From Taibaiella lutea (GTDB lineage: Bacteria; Bacteroidota; Bacteroidia; Chitinophagales; Chitinophagaceae), in assembly GCF_008629695.1 (NCBI RefSeq), contig NZ_VWSH01000003.1:186001-250000 (forward strand): a stretch of 64,000 nucleotides of DNA. Reading direction: 5' to 3'. Below are positions 53,147 through 61,603 of the stretch, piece after piece. Every line of letters starts with the position of its first letter. The stretch's first letter is position 1. The position numbers and the translations under genes are program-made. The notes under the pieces were generated by a model. That model did not search any database. It saw only the letters and a list, made by a program, of their open reading frames with translations, and was not told the origin of the DNA.

Positions 53147-54757
53147 CTAATCAACCTTTATTATTTTTTGATTCTGAATATAATTTAGTTCTGCATTCGA
53201 AGTTGTCAATAAATACATTCCTGCAGGTAAATCAGCAACTACAGCATGTAAATCTGTTTCAAATTGTTTGCCTCTGATTACTCCTGAATAAAGGCTTCTG
53301 CCATTTATTGTTGTCAATGTAGTTACAACATCTTTATTTAATAAAACTGCGGGTATTGTTGTATGCAAATAATTTTTAAAAGGGTTAGGGGAAAAAGTAA
53401 TTTTTAGATCTTTATTTTCAGTAACGTTACCAACGCCGGTTGTACCATGTCCTCTAAATGCTACATCTCCCCATTGATGAAACAAATGAGTTGATTCATT
53501 GTTATTTCCGGAATAGACGGCATACATATAGGAACTATATTTGTCATCTTTAGAAAAATGTAAATTCTTAGAATCAGGATCGAGGGAAATTAACTGATAA
53601 TCGTAAGGGGCCGTGGGACCTACAAGCGTGGTCCCGTCACTACTGATTTCTGCTGCAAATAATCCTTCTAATCCGGGTGTTCCCGTAATTCTTCCTCCCA
53701 CATGTATTGATTGTCCGGTTATATCATAAGCTATTGTTGATTCAGAGAAAGTTCCATAAGGCGTAACATCAAAATTTGGAAAATCAGTACCATTAACGAT
53801 GTTCTTAGTAATCGGAGCTACACTTGTTACGGGTTCAGATAAGCGTACCTTTAGTCCCTCATTATCACAATAAGTATAAGCCCAACTCGCAGAAGGGGCA
53901 AAAGTGCATACCTGAGGACAATCAATCGTAGCAAAATTATACAATGTAGTGCCGGTGATATTATTTACATCTTCTACTACCGGGGAATAGCTTGCCGGAT
54001 TTGCAGCAAAAACAGTCAGGAAAGGAATAGAAGCTTCAACAATTTCGGTAGAATTAAAATCATGATAAACGATATGCGCTTCAAGCCCACCGGGGGAACC
54101 ACCATTACTTTTGCTCAAAGCGACGTCAGGATATGCATAATTCTCCGTTCCACTTAATGTAATAACCTGCGTTTGCGTCAAATCATTTACAAGCATACAC
54201 TTTATCACATAACCGGGTATGGGCATTAAAGGATCATATTCATCCCAAACAATTGCAATATGGGCACCTAAATAGGTATCCATATTTATTACTTTGTGTG
54301 GCATGGTAGATAAAGTATCGCTGGTGTAAAGCACAAATGTAGTACCATTCCACTTGTACCGTTCAAATACAAAAGCACCATTTGTATAGTACGCTGTACA
54401 GATATAATCGCCTCCGTTTATTGATGAATAAACGGCTTCGATATTTCCACCGCTTATTGGAATTACACCCTGTGATATAACAGCAGGAGATGCGGGAGCA
54501 CTAATTGTTGAAGATAAAAAACGCCATACTATTTTTCCGGAACAGCAAAGGCCGCTATTTGTCCATCCTGAAACACAAAACTCACCGGGACCACTATTAT
54601 TAAAAAAGGCAGTAACACTATAAGCAGAATTAGCAATAATGTTAGTACCCGGAGTTGGATAAATGTCAGGATTGATACTGAGGGGTGTTAAATATGGCTG
54701 AGCATTTACAAAATAACTTAACAAAGTCATTACGGACAATAATGTAATTTTTTTCAT
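53147..54757 (-). CDS. Large secreted protein with T9SS type A sorting domain
   Basis: A 536-residue protein with a signal peptide (MKKITLLSVMTLLSYFVNA). The body of about 420 residues is beta-rich with regularly spaced aspartates and YP-DVALSKSNGG-type phrases, resembling a propeller-like extracellular domain (not securely identified). A type A sorting domain ends the protein (ITFSPNPFKNYLHTT, TINGRSLYSG, LPAGMYLLT, IIKVD). It is expected on the cell surface or released. It stands alone. Confidence 0.83.
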   Translation of the reverse strand: MKKITLLSVMTLLSYFVNAQPYLTPLSINPDIYPTPGTNIIANSAYSVTAFFNNSGPGEFCVSGWTNSGLCCSGKIVWRFLSSTISAPASPAVISQGVIPISGGNIEAVYSSINGGDYICTAYYTNGAFVFERYKWNGTTFVLYTSDTLSTMPHKVINMDTYLGAHIAIVWDEYDPLMPIPGYVIKCMLVNDLTQTQVITLSGTENYAYPDVALSKSNGGSPGGLEAHIVYHDFNSTEIVEASIPFLTVFAANPASYSPVVEDVNNITGTTLYNFATIDCPQVCTFAPSASWAYTYCDNEGLKVRLSEPVTSVAPITKNIVNGTDFPNFDVTPYGTFSESTIAYDITGQSIHVGGRITGTPGLEGLFAAEISSDGTTLVGPTAPYDYQLISLDPDSKNLHFSKDDKYSSYMYAVYSGNNNESTHLFHQWGDVAFRGHGTTGVGNVTENKDLKITFSPNPFKNYLHTTIPAVLLNKDVVTTLTTINGRSLYSGVIRGKQFETDLHAVVADLPAGMYLLTTSNAELNYIQNQKIIKVD

Positions 54758-55113
54758 TGGTTATGTTTTTTTGGTTATTGGTACAATTCAAATGCAATAT
54801 ACAATAATATTTTATAGTTTACTATCGTATTTTTTGTCATTAAAAACATCAATATTGTAAATAAAAGTTAAAATATCCTTTGATTGATAACTTGAAAAAC
54901 TGAAGTGAAAATTGGAAGAGAATAAAATGTCAAAATATTGTACTTTAGATGTTCGATTGGATTTTAATTAAAAAATAATTGACAATTCACAATTAAGTCA
55001 TAAGCCGATAAAGTATACCCATCTTTTATAAGGAACCAAATGTCTTTGTAAATGGTAACTTGATATTTGCCAGGCAGAGGTATTATTAAAATTATTCAAC
55101 AAACAAATAAGAA
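54758..55113. other. AT-rich intergenic region between divergent surface-protein genes
   Basis: About 355 bases. I see no gene, no perfect TAnnTTTG element (GATATTTG at 55062-55069 is one mismatch away), and no strong hairpin. It probably holds the divergent promoters. Confidence 0.45.
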
Positions 55114-55533
55114 ATGAAAAAAACATTCATTACTTCCTTTTTTATGATTGGCTTTACTGTTGCGGGTTTTTCGCAAACAATAAACCCTATTAATACAGCT
55201 TTAATGACAAAAGCACAAGTTTTCACTAATGAAGTAATGCTTAATTGTCATTCATCACATAGCAACGACTCTATGCAATTTATTGCCAATGCTGAAATTC
55301 TGACTCGTATTGAAGTTACTACCGAATCATATCAATCTGCTGAAACTTATAAGCTATTGTCAACTGTTGCATTAAAGAATAAATGTAACCCGTCCTTAAC
55401 AAGAGATGAGCTTAATTTCAATCCGAGTAATTTTAATCCATTGAAATATTTTCTTAATTGGTATCCGGGCACCATTACAAAATACAGGGTTGACAATACC
55501 AACTATGTTATAATTGTACACCCGAAACTATAA
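55114..55533 (+). CDS. Small secreted protein of the NPLKY family, partner of the next gene
   Basis: A 139-residue protein with a signal peptide (about 1-20, cleavage near FSQT). The mature part is mixed helix and strand. Its C-terminal half carries PSLTRDELNF, then NPLKYFLNWY and YRVDNTNYVIII-type strands (actual YRVDNTNYVIIVHPKL). The gene at 58121 ends with the same pattern (INPLKYNIDFF, FRIDGTDYVLFI), so the two are paralogues. Each lies directly upstream of a large type B sorted adhesin. It has no sorting domain of its own, so it is probably periplasmic. I recognise no named family; a chaperone or assembly role for the adhesin is inference. Confidence 0.78.
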   Translation: MKKTFITSFFMIGFTVAGFSQTINPINTALMTKAQVFTNEVMLNCHSSHSNDSMQFIANAEILTRIEVTTESYQSAETYKLLSTVALKNKCNPSLTRDELNFNPSNFNPLKYFLNWYPGTITKYRVDNTNYVIIVHPKL

Positions 55534-55631
55534 TTACGGCATACGAGTTTGTACGCCCGTACTTTATTAAATAATTACAAATATCCAGACAACTGACATT
55601 ATTCAGAATTTAATATTATAATCTATTAAAG

Positions 55632-57992
55632 ATGAACAATCAAAAATTACAATTTGGCAAAAAGATACAACGACTTTGTTGTTATTTATTTGTTCTGACT
55701 TTTACATTATCTTTTACAAACGTCCAGGCTCAGGTATTATCACCTTGTGATGCCAACCCTTTTTGCAGTGATAGTAGTTACGTATTTCCTAATACAAGTG
55801 GGAATATTTTTTCCGCACCAACATCTCCTCCCGTTGACTATGGCATCTGCTTAAGTCAACCTAATCCGGTTTGGTATTGGATGCAAATTGGAACGGCAGG
55901 CACAATGCAATTGACTATGACACAAACAGCAGTAGGAGGTGGATTAACAGATATAGATTATGCTATGTGGGGGCCTTTTACCGATTTAGCCAGTGGTTGC
56001 GCTGCCATCCTTGCGGGCACTCCTTCTATACAATCAAGTTATGATGGAGGCGGATTTCCTGAAGTTGTAGGTCTTGGTCTGATTGGCGGAAGCGGCATTG
56101 GCGGAGGTAATGGCGGAGCCGCAACTTCCGGTACTACAACACCGCCTGCCGCACAAGTGGGTCAGGTTTATATTTTAATATTAACAAACTATGCAAATTC
56201 TGCGGGCACTATTTCTTTTAGCCAGACTGCAGGAACAGGTGCTGCGGATTGCGGCATCGTTTGCGGCCTTACTGCTGACAATTCGGGAAATGCCTGCATG
56301 GGTAACAATGTCACCGTCGAAGCACACAATACCGATACAACCATTTCATGGAGCTATCATTGGACAGGACCAAACGGTTTTACATCCAATGCTAAGAACT
56401 TTACATTTACTCCTACCGCTGCCGGTGTTTACAATTTTGAGGTAACAGCAATTTCATCTGAACAAGACACTTGCCATGCAGCAACATCCGTTACAATATT
56501 TGCAAAACCAAATGTTGCGCTTGTGGATAACAGTGATAAGGTAATATGTTTCCCTCAAACAGCTACTTTATCGGTAGCTAATCCGACTGCCGGAGATACG
56601 TATCAATGGTTTGACAACGGTGTGGCAATTGCAGGCGAAACAACATCCTCAATTACTATTGATACAACAGGTGTATTTAAATTAATTGCCCAAAACGCGA
56701 ATGGTTGTGTAGATAGTACTATACCTGTTCATATAACATGGGATAAAGTGGATTTGGATTTCAGCTTTCAGGTTTCAAAAGGATGTACAGAAGACACAGT
56801 CAGGTTCACAAATCTGAGTGAGCAAGGAAAATATTGGTGGAATTACGGAGATCTGACATCGCCGGATGATACTGTTAAAAACCCAACCCACATTTATGAC
56901 GTTCAAAATATTTATACAGTAAGGCTTAAAGTTAAAGATTTAGGTGGCTGTATAGATTCCGTACTTAAAACAGTTGATGTAACGCACCCTTTGAATGCTG
57001 CCTTTACGCAAAGTGTAGATACAATTTGTTTGAGTGAAGGCGCTCCTGTTGTATTTACAGATGCATCAGTTGGCGACATAAGCAACTGGAACTGGAATTT
57101 TGGAGAAGGGGCGCCCTCAACAGCACAAAACCCTACTTATATCTTTACACAAGCAGGAAGTCATAGCATACGATTAGTTGTAAAAGAAGATAATCTGCCT
57201 TGTTACGATACTGCTTACAGTACGGTTCAGGTAGATGCAGTGCCTTTTTTCAATATTACACAGGATAAACATGTTATCTGTGCAGGTGAAGCACTGAATT
57301 TCGATGCAGATTACTACGCAAATACCATCAGGAATATTGCATGGAATTTTGGAGACGGGACTCAGTGGAATCAATTTGGCGCATCCACACACCATTATGA
57401 AAATCCGGGTGTTTACTGGATTACGGCTGATGCCGATTTCGGTGCCTGTGGTATAAGCCATGCCACAGACTCTATTGTGGTGAACGCATACCCGGTAGTG
57501 AATCTTGGTCCGGACAGTGTTCTTTGCCTTGACGGCCCTGCTCTTACTGTTTCAGATTTAAATAATGCTTCGGATCCTTCCATAACATGGCATTGGAATA
57601 CAGGAGCCATTACGCCTTCCATCGAAATTGTTCATCCGGGAACATATTCACTTACAGCAACAAAAGATGAATGTGCTACAACGGAAACTATTGAGGTTAA
57701 TAAAGATTGCTATACCGATGTTCCGAATGTGTTTACTCCAAACGGTGACGGTGTAAATGATTACTTTTATCCAAGGCAACTGCTAAGCAAAGGCGTTGTA
57801 GGATTCAGTATGACTATTTTCAACAGATGGGGACAAAAAGTATTTGAATCCAACACAGCAAATGGCCGTGGATGGGACGGTAAGTTTAACAGCAAAGACC
57901 AGCCGGTGGGTGTTTATATTTATCAGATAAATGCCACTTTGAAAAATGGCCGTAACGAAAGTTTTACCGGAAATGTGACATTGGTAAGATAA
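55632..57992 (+). CDS. PKD-repeat surface protein with T9SS type B sorting domain (first of three)
   Basis: A 786-residue protein with a signal peptide (cleavage near VQAQ, about residue 34). The glycine-rich N-terminal beta domain (about 35-195) has phrases such as VWYWMQIGTAGTMQLTM and DIDYAMWGPF. Ig-like domains (about 200-375) follow, then a module of about 410 residues shared with the next two large genes: PKD units (WWNYGDLTSPDDTVKNPTH with a degenerate GDG, NWNWNFGEGAPS, IAWNFGDGTQWNQ) and an Ig-like unit. The C-terminal type B signal is VPNVFTPNGDGVNDYFYP..., IFNRWGQKVFES, GWDG and PVGVYIYQI. It is expected to be exported by T9SS and anchored at the surface, possibly for adhesion or gliding. 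Confidence 0.9.
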   Translation: MNNQKLQFGKKIQRLCCYLFVLTFTLSFTNVQAQVLSPCDANPFCSDSSYVFPNTSGNIFSAPTSPPVDYGICLSQPNPVWYWMQIGTAGTMQLTMTQTAVGGGLTDIDYAMWGPFTDLASGCAAILAGTPSIQSSYDGGGFPEVVGLGLIGGSGIGGGNGGAATSGTTTPPAAQVGQVYILILTNYANSAGTISFSQTAGTGAADCGIVCGLTADNSGNACMGNNVTVEAHNTDTTISWSYHWTGPNGFTSNAKNFTFTPTAAGVYNFEVTAISSEQDTCHAATSVTIFAKPNVALVDNSDKVICFPQTATLSVANPTAGDTYQWFDNGVAIAGETTSSITIDTTGVFKLIAQNANGCVDSTIPVHITWDKVDLDFSFQVSKGCTEDTVRFTNLSEQGKYWWNYGDLTSPDDTVKNPTHIYDVQNIYTVRLKVKDLGGCIDSVLKTVDVTHPLNAAFTQSVDTICLSEGAPVVFTDASVGDISNWNWNFGEGAPSTAQNPTYIFTQAGSHSIRLVVKEDNLPCYDTAYSTVQVDAVPFFNITQDKHVICAGEALNFDADYYANTIRNIAWNFGDGTQWNQFGASTHHYENPGVYWITADADFGACGISHATDSIVVNAYPVVNLGPDSVLCLDGPALTVSDLNNASDPSITWHWNTGAITPSIEIVHPGTYSLTATKDECATTETIEVNKDCYTDVPNVFTPNGDGVNDYFYPRQLLSKGVVGFSMTIFNRWGQKVFESNTANGRGWDGKFNSKDQPVGVYIYQINATLKNGRNESFTGNVTLVR

Positions 57993-58014
57993 TTCAACAA
58001 ATAAAGTTTTCATC

Positions 58015-58047
58015 AAGAAGTCCCTCCTGGCTCAGGAGGGACTTCTA
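58015..58047 (+). terminator. Hairpin after first type B gene
   Basis: AGAAGTCCCTCCTG pairs with CAGGAGGGACTTCT around a 3-base loop. There is no clear T-run, so termination is less certain. Confidence 0.55.
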
Positions 58048-58120
58048 CATTTACATGTAGCCCAACTTTTATAAAGAACATATTGTCTAAAAGTATGACC
58101 AAAAAACCATTCCTGAATTT

Positions 58121-58525
58121 ATGACTAAAAATATATTACGATTTACAATATTATGTATTGTATTTTTCTCTGGTCTAGGAAACAAAAAAAGCTTCTCCCA
58201 AACAACTGCAACCATTCCCGCTGCAGTTAAGCAAGCCTACGGAGACGCAGCTACATCTTTTTCAAAAGAACAAATAGATTGGCTGATAAATCAGCTTGAA
58301 AGATCTAAAATTCAGAAAAAGAAACTGATAACAGGAGAAGCTATTCCTTTATTATCAAGCGTCAGCCTTATGTCCAAGTTTATCCCTTCTCTTCAAAAGG
58401 ACAACTTCAACAATCCCCAATCCATTAACCCATTAAAATATAATATAGATTTCTTCAAGACAGAAGACCAGTCTTTCAGAATTGACGGCACAGATTATGT
58501 GCTTTTTATTGCCGGTAAGAAGTAA
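58121..58525 (+). CDS. Small secreted protein of the NPLKY family, second copy
   Basis: A 134-residue paralogue of the gene at 55114. The N-terminus has a signal segment (about 7-27, cleavage near FSQT). Then comes a helical, lysine-rich middle (IDWLINQLERSKIQKKKL) and the shared C-terminal part PSLQKDNF, INPLKYNIDFF and FRIDGTDYVLFI. The N-terminal halves of the two paralogues are much less alike than the C-terminal parts. It lies 74 bases upstream of the second large type B gene. Function unknown; co-expression with the adhesin is likely from spacing. Confidence 0.78.
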   Translation: MTKNILRFTILCIVFFSGLGNKKSFSQTTATIPAAVKQAYGDAATSFSKEQIDWLINQLERSKIQKKKLITGEAIPLLSSVSLMSKFIPSLQKDNFNNPQSINPLKYNIDFFKTEDQSFRIDGTDYVLFIAGKK

Positions 58526-58599
58526 ACTATCCCTGATTATTAACCAATGCAGCAATATTTTTTGCTGCAATATTCTTTACTCGTTATTAAGCCTGAAAT

Positions 58600-61332
58600 A
58601 TGAAAGCAAAAAAAATATACACCTCTATATTGCAAATTCTGCTGATTTCCTGTCTGACATTTTTATTGCCGGGCAAGGCTTTTTCGCAATGCCAAACGAT
58701 AATGGCGCATGTAACCAGCACTGCACCTGCAGCAGATCCTGTTGATTCTGTAATTAAGATTTGCAAAGGAGATGGCGTAACCTTTAACGGTAATGCTACT
58801 TTTTCAACAGGCGGAACAGGTGCTACTTACAGTTGGCATTTCAATGATGGCGTTATTCTAAATGGTCTATCGGTAAGCCGTGCATTTCCTAACGAAGGCG
58901 TGTATGTAGTTGATTTTGTAGTAACCGACAATCAGGGTTGTGTCAATAAAAACTGTGACAGCCGTCGTATTATACATGTTTCAACAACCCCACACTTCAA
59001 TCTTACCACTTTTCCCGATACGGTTTGCATCAATAAGCTTTCCTATATTCACGGTGTAGTCACACCGGTGGAAGGGGTTTATAACTGTGCCCCGCCAATT
59101 GCTGACACTACGTATCTTCCCGATGGTTCAGGTGTTTCTTACACAACAAGCATTACTGTTTCTTGCTTTACACCCTGTGATACCGTAAGAACAGCTGCCG
59201 ATGTTGAAAGTATTTGTATTGATATGGAGCATTCTTATATTGGAGATCTTGACGCTAAAATAATATGCCCGAATGGTCAACAAAATAATCTTTTTCATAC
59301 AAATGGAGCACCAGGTGCAGCTTCGCAGTATTTAGGTGTTCCCGTTGATTTTGGTCCCGCTAATGGGCCGGAGGATAATCAATACTGTAGTGGCTCCAAT
59401 TACTGTTTCAGGATGGATGCAACATGGGGACCTTTTATAAGTATGTTGAGCAATACAACACCGGTAAGCTGTACCTCCACTTTTGGTAATACTACTACCG
59501 GTAGTTCAATGATAGCCGGAAACTATCAGCCGGAGCAAAGCTATAACAGCCTGATAGGTTGCCCCTTAAATGGTAACTGGACTATTCAGATTACGGATCA
59601 TCTCGGCTCCGACAACGGCCACATTTTCAGCTGGGGCATAGAATTTAATCAAAGCCTTGGCAGCTATTCTTTTTTACCTACTTACCCTGTTACGCATTGG
59701 GCTGCCAATGCTGACATCGTTGCTACCTCAAACGGAGGAAGCGATATCACCATCAAACCCACAACTCCGGGGATACATTGTTATACCTATCAGGTTATGG
59801 ATGCCTTTAACTGCAGCTATGATACAACTATCTGCCTGTATGTAATTGATCCGGGCAATCCGGGTAAAGATTCTTCTGCCAATCTTTGCCTTGATCAGGA
59901 AACTGTAAATGCATTTGATTATTTAGCAGGTAATCCGACTCCCGGCGGCACATGGACCGGAACAGGAGTTACCCCCAATGGAGACTTTAATCCTGCTGCT
60001 GTAGGTGTAGGATATTATCCATTAGAATATAAACTTACAAAATGGCAATGCGACACAACGGCAATAGTTACTTTTCATGTAGTTAACAGCGTGAATATTG
60101 ATTTCAGCTATGATCTTGGTTTAGGTTGCGTAGTAGATACCGTTCATTTTAACAATCTAAGCGATACCGGAAAATACTGGTGGACATTCGGAGACGGAAC
60201 CTTCCCTGCTGATACTACCATGAATCCAACACACATATATCAGGATCAGAATTTCTATACTGTAAAATTAATTGTGAAAAATGAGCTTGGATGTATTGAT
60301 TCTGCTCTTAAAGTGATTGATATTACTCACCCGATAAATGCTGCGTTTACACAAAGCGCAGATACTATTTGCTTAGGCGAGGGCGCACCTGTGGTTTTCA
60401 CCGATGCTTCTACCGGCGCTATTACTGATTGGAACTGGAATTTCGGAGAAGGCACTCCATCCACAGCCCAAAACCCTTCTTATATTTTTACGCAAGCAGG
60501 AAATCATACCATTAGGTTGATTGTAAGCGATGCTATACCTTGTTACGATACAGCTTATAAGCAAGTGCAGGTTGATGCAGTTCCTTATTTCTCTATTTCT
60601 CAGGATAAACATATGATTTGTGCCGGTGATGCTTTAAATTTCGAATCGGATTATTACGCTGCTACAATCCGAAACATTGCCTGGAATTTTGGCGACGGTA
60701 CCCAATGGAACCAGTTAGGAGCTACTACTCACCGCTATGAAAATTCCGGAATTTACTGGATCACAGCAGATGCAGATTTCGGAGCATGCGGCATTAGCCA
60801 TGATACAGATTCTGTTATAGTAACTGCGCTTCCGCTTGTCAATCTTGGGCCCGACAGTGTACTCTGCTTAGATGGCACTGCGCTAACTGTTGCAGATTTA
60901 AATAATGCATCGGATCCTGGCATGCAATGGCAATGGAGCACAGGTGCAACAACACCTTCCATACAAATAGTGCACCCCGGTATCTATTCTCTGACTGCAA
61001 CAAAAAATGATTGTGCAACCACTGAAACAATAGAAGTGAATAAAGATTGTTATACCGACATTCCAAATGTATTCACACCGAACGGAGATGGTGTAAATGA
61101 TTATTTCTATCCTAAACAATTACTAAGCAAAGGCGTTGTTGGATTCAGCATGACCATTTTCAACAGATGGGGACAAAAAGTATTTGAATCTACTACGGCA
61201 AATGGTCGTGGATGGGATGGTAATTTTAATAATAAAATGCAGCCCGTTGGTGTGTACATTTATCAGATGTCTGTTATAATGAAGAATGGCCGTTCAGAAG
61301 AATATACCGGTAATGTAACTTTAATGAGATAA
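58600..61332 (+). CDS. PKD-repeat surface protein with P-domain and T9SS type B sorting domain (second of three)
   Basis: A 910-residue protein with a signal peptide (cleavage near AFSQ, about residue 30). A PKD domain (about 50-130) is followed by a proprotein-convertase-like P domain (about 185-350: SICIDMEHSYIGDLDAKIIC, then GNWTIQITDHLGSDNGHIFS). An Ig-like linker follows, then the same module of about 410 residues as in the gene before. It has a better-preserved PKD motif here (WWTFGDGTFPADTTMNPTH) and the type B signal IPNVFTPNGDGVNDYFYPKQ, IFNRWGQKVFES, PVGVYIYQM. It is likely T9SS-exported and surface-bound. No protease domain is present despite the P domain. Confidence 0.9.
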   Translation: MKAKKIYTSILQILLISCLTFLLPGKAFSQCQTIMAHVTSTAPAADPVDSVIKICKGDGVTFNGNATFSTGGTGATYSWHFNDGVILNGLSVSRAFPNEGVYVVDFVVTDNQGCVNKNCDSRRIIHVSTTPHFNLTTFPDTVCINKLSYIHGVVTPVEGVYNCAPPIADTTYLPDGSGVSYTTSITVSCFTPCDTVRTAADVESICIDMEHSYIGDLDAKIICPNGQQNNLFHTNGAPGAASQYLGVPVDFGPANGPEDNQYCSGSNYCFRMDATWGPFISMLSNTTPVSCTSTFGNTTTGSSMIAGNYQPEQSYNSLIGCPLNGNWTIQITDHLGSDNGHIFSWGIEFNQSLGSYSFLPTYPVTHWAANADIVATSNGGSDITIKPTTPGIHCYTYQVMDAFNCSYDTTICLYVIDPGNPGKDSSANLCLDQETVNAFDYLAGNPTPGGTWTGTGVTPNGDFNPAAVGVGYYPLEYKLTKWQCDTTAIVTFHVVNSVNIDFSYDLGLGCVVDTVHFNNLSDTGKYWWTFGDGTFPADTTMNPTHIYQDQNFYTVKLIVKNELGCIDSALKVIDITHPINAAFTQSADTICLGEGAPVVFTDASTGAITDWNWNFGEGTPSTAQNPSYIFTQAGNHTIRLIVSDAIPCYDTAYKQVQVDAVPYFSISQDKHMICAGDALNFESDYYAATIRNIAWNFGDGTQWNQLGATTHRYENSGIYWITADADFGACGISHDTDSVIVTALPLVNLGPDSVLCLDGTALTVADLNNASDPGMQWQWSTGATTPSIQIVHPGIYSLTATKNDCATTETIEVNKDCYTDIPNVFTPNGDGVNDYFYPKQLLSKGVVGFSMTIFNRWGQKVFESTTANGRGWDGNFNNKMQPVGVYIYQMSVIMKNGRSEEYTGNVTLMR

Positions 61333-61354
61333 CCCCCATTTTTTCTTATTTTAT

Positions 61355-61407
61355 TAAATGAAATAGTACATAACAGTTTGAGCAACTTGTATGTACTATT
61401 TCGTTTA
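61355..61407 (+). terminator. Terminator after second type B gene
   Basis: AAATGAAATAGTACATA pairs with TATGTACTATTTCGTTT (one mismatch) around a 17-base loop. Confidence 0.65.
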
Positions 61408-61467
61408 ATTACCTTTTATAATTGCACATTCCTGTTCTAAATAGTTCTTTTTGTTGTTAGATTAATT

Positions 61468-61475
61468 TATATTTG
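61468..61475 (+). promoter_or_regulatory. -7 promoter element before third type B gene
   Basis: TATATTTG matches TAnnTTTG, 129 bases before the GTG start. TTTG at 61450-61453 is only 14 bases upstream, so the -33 element is uncertain. Confidence 0.4.
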
Positions 61476-61603
61476 TAGGGCTTGAATTTGATTAGCAGAT
61501 TGTTTGTTCTGAACGTGGCTGAAAATATGATGTCTTTTGTGCCAAAACCAGTTTTAATCTTAAATACAGAATTAAACCACACAAAATAAAATCTTCAATA
61601 TTT

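Noticed and set aside
55114-61332. Toxin-immunity (polymorphic toxin) loci
   Set aside because: The small gene lies upstream, not downstream; it has a signal peptide; and the large proteins end in a sorting domain rather than a variable toxin domain.
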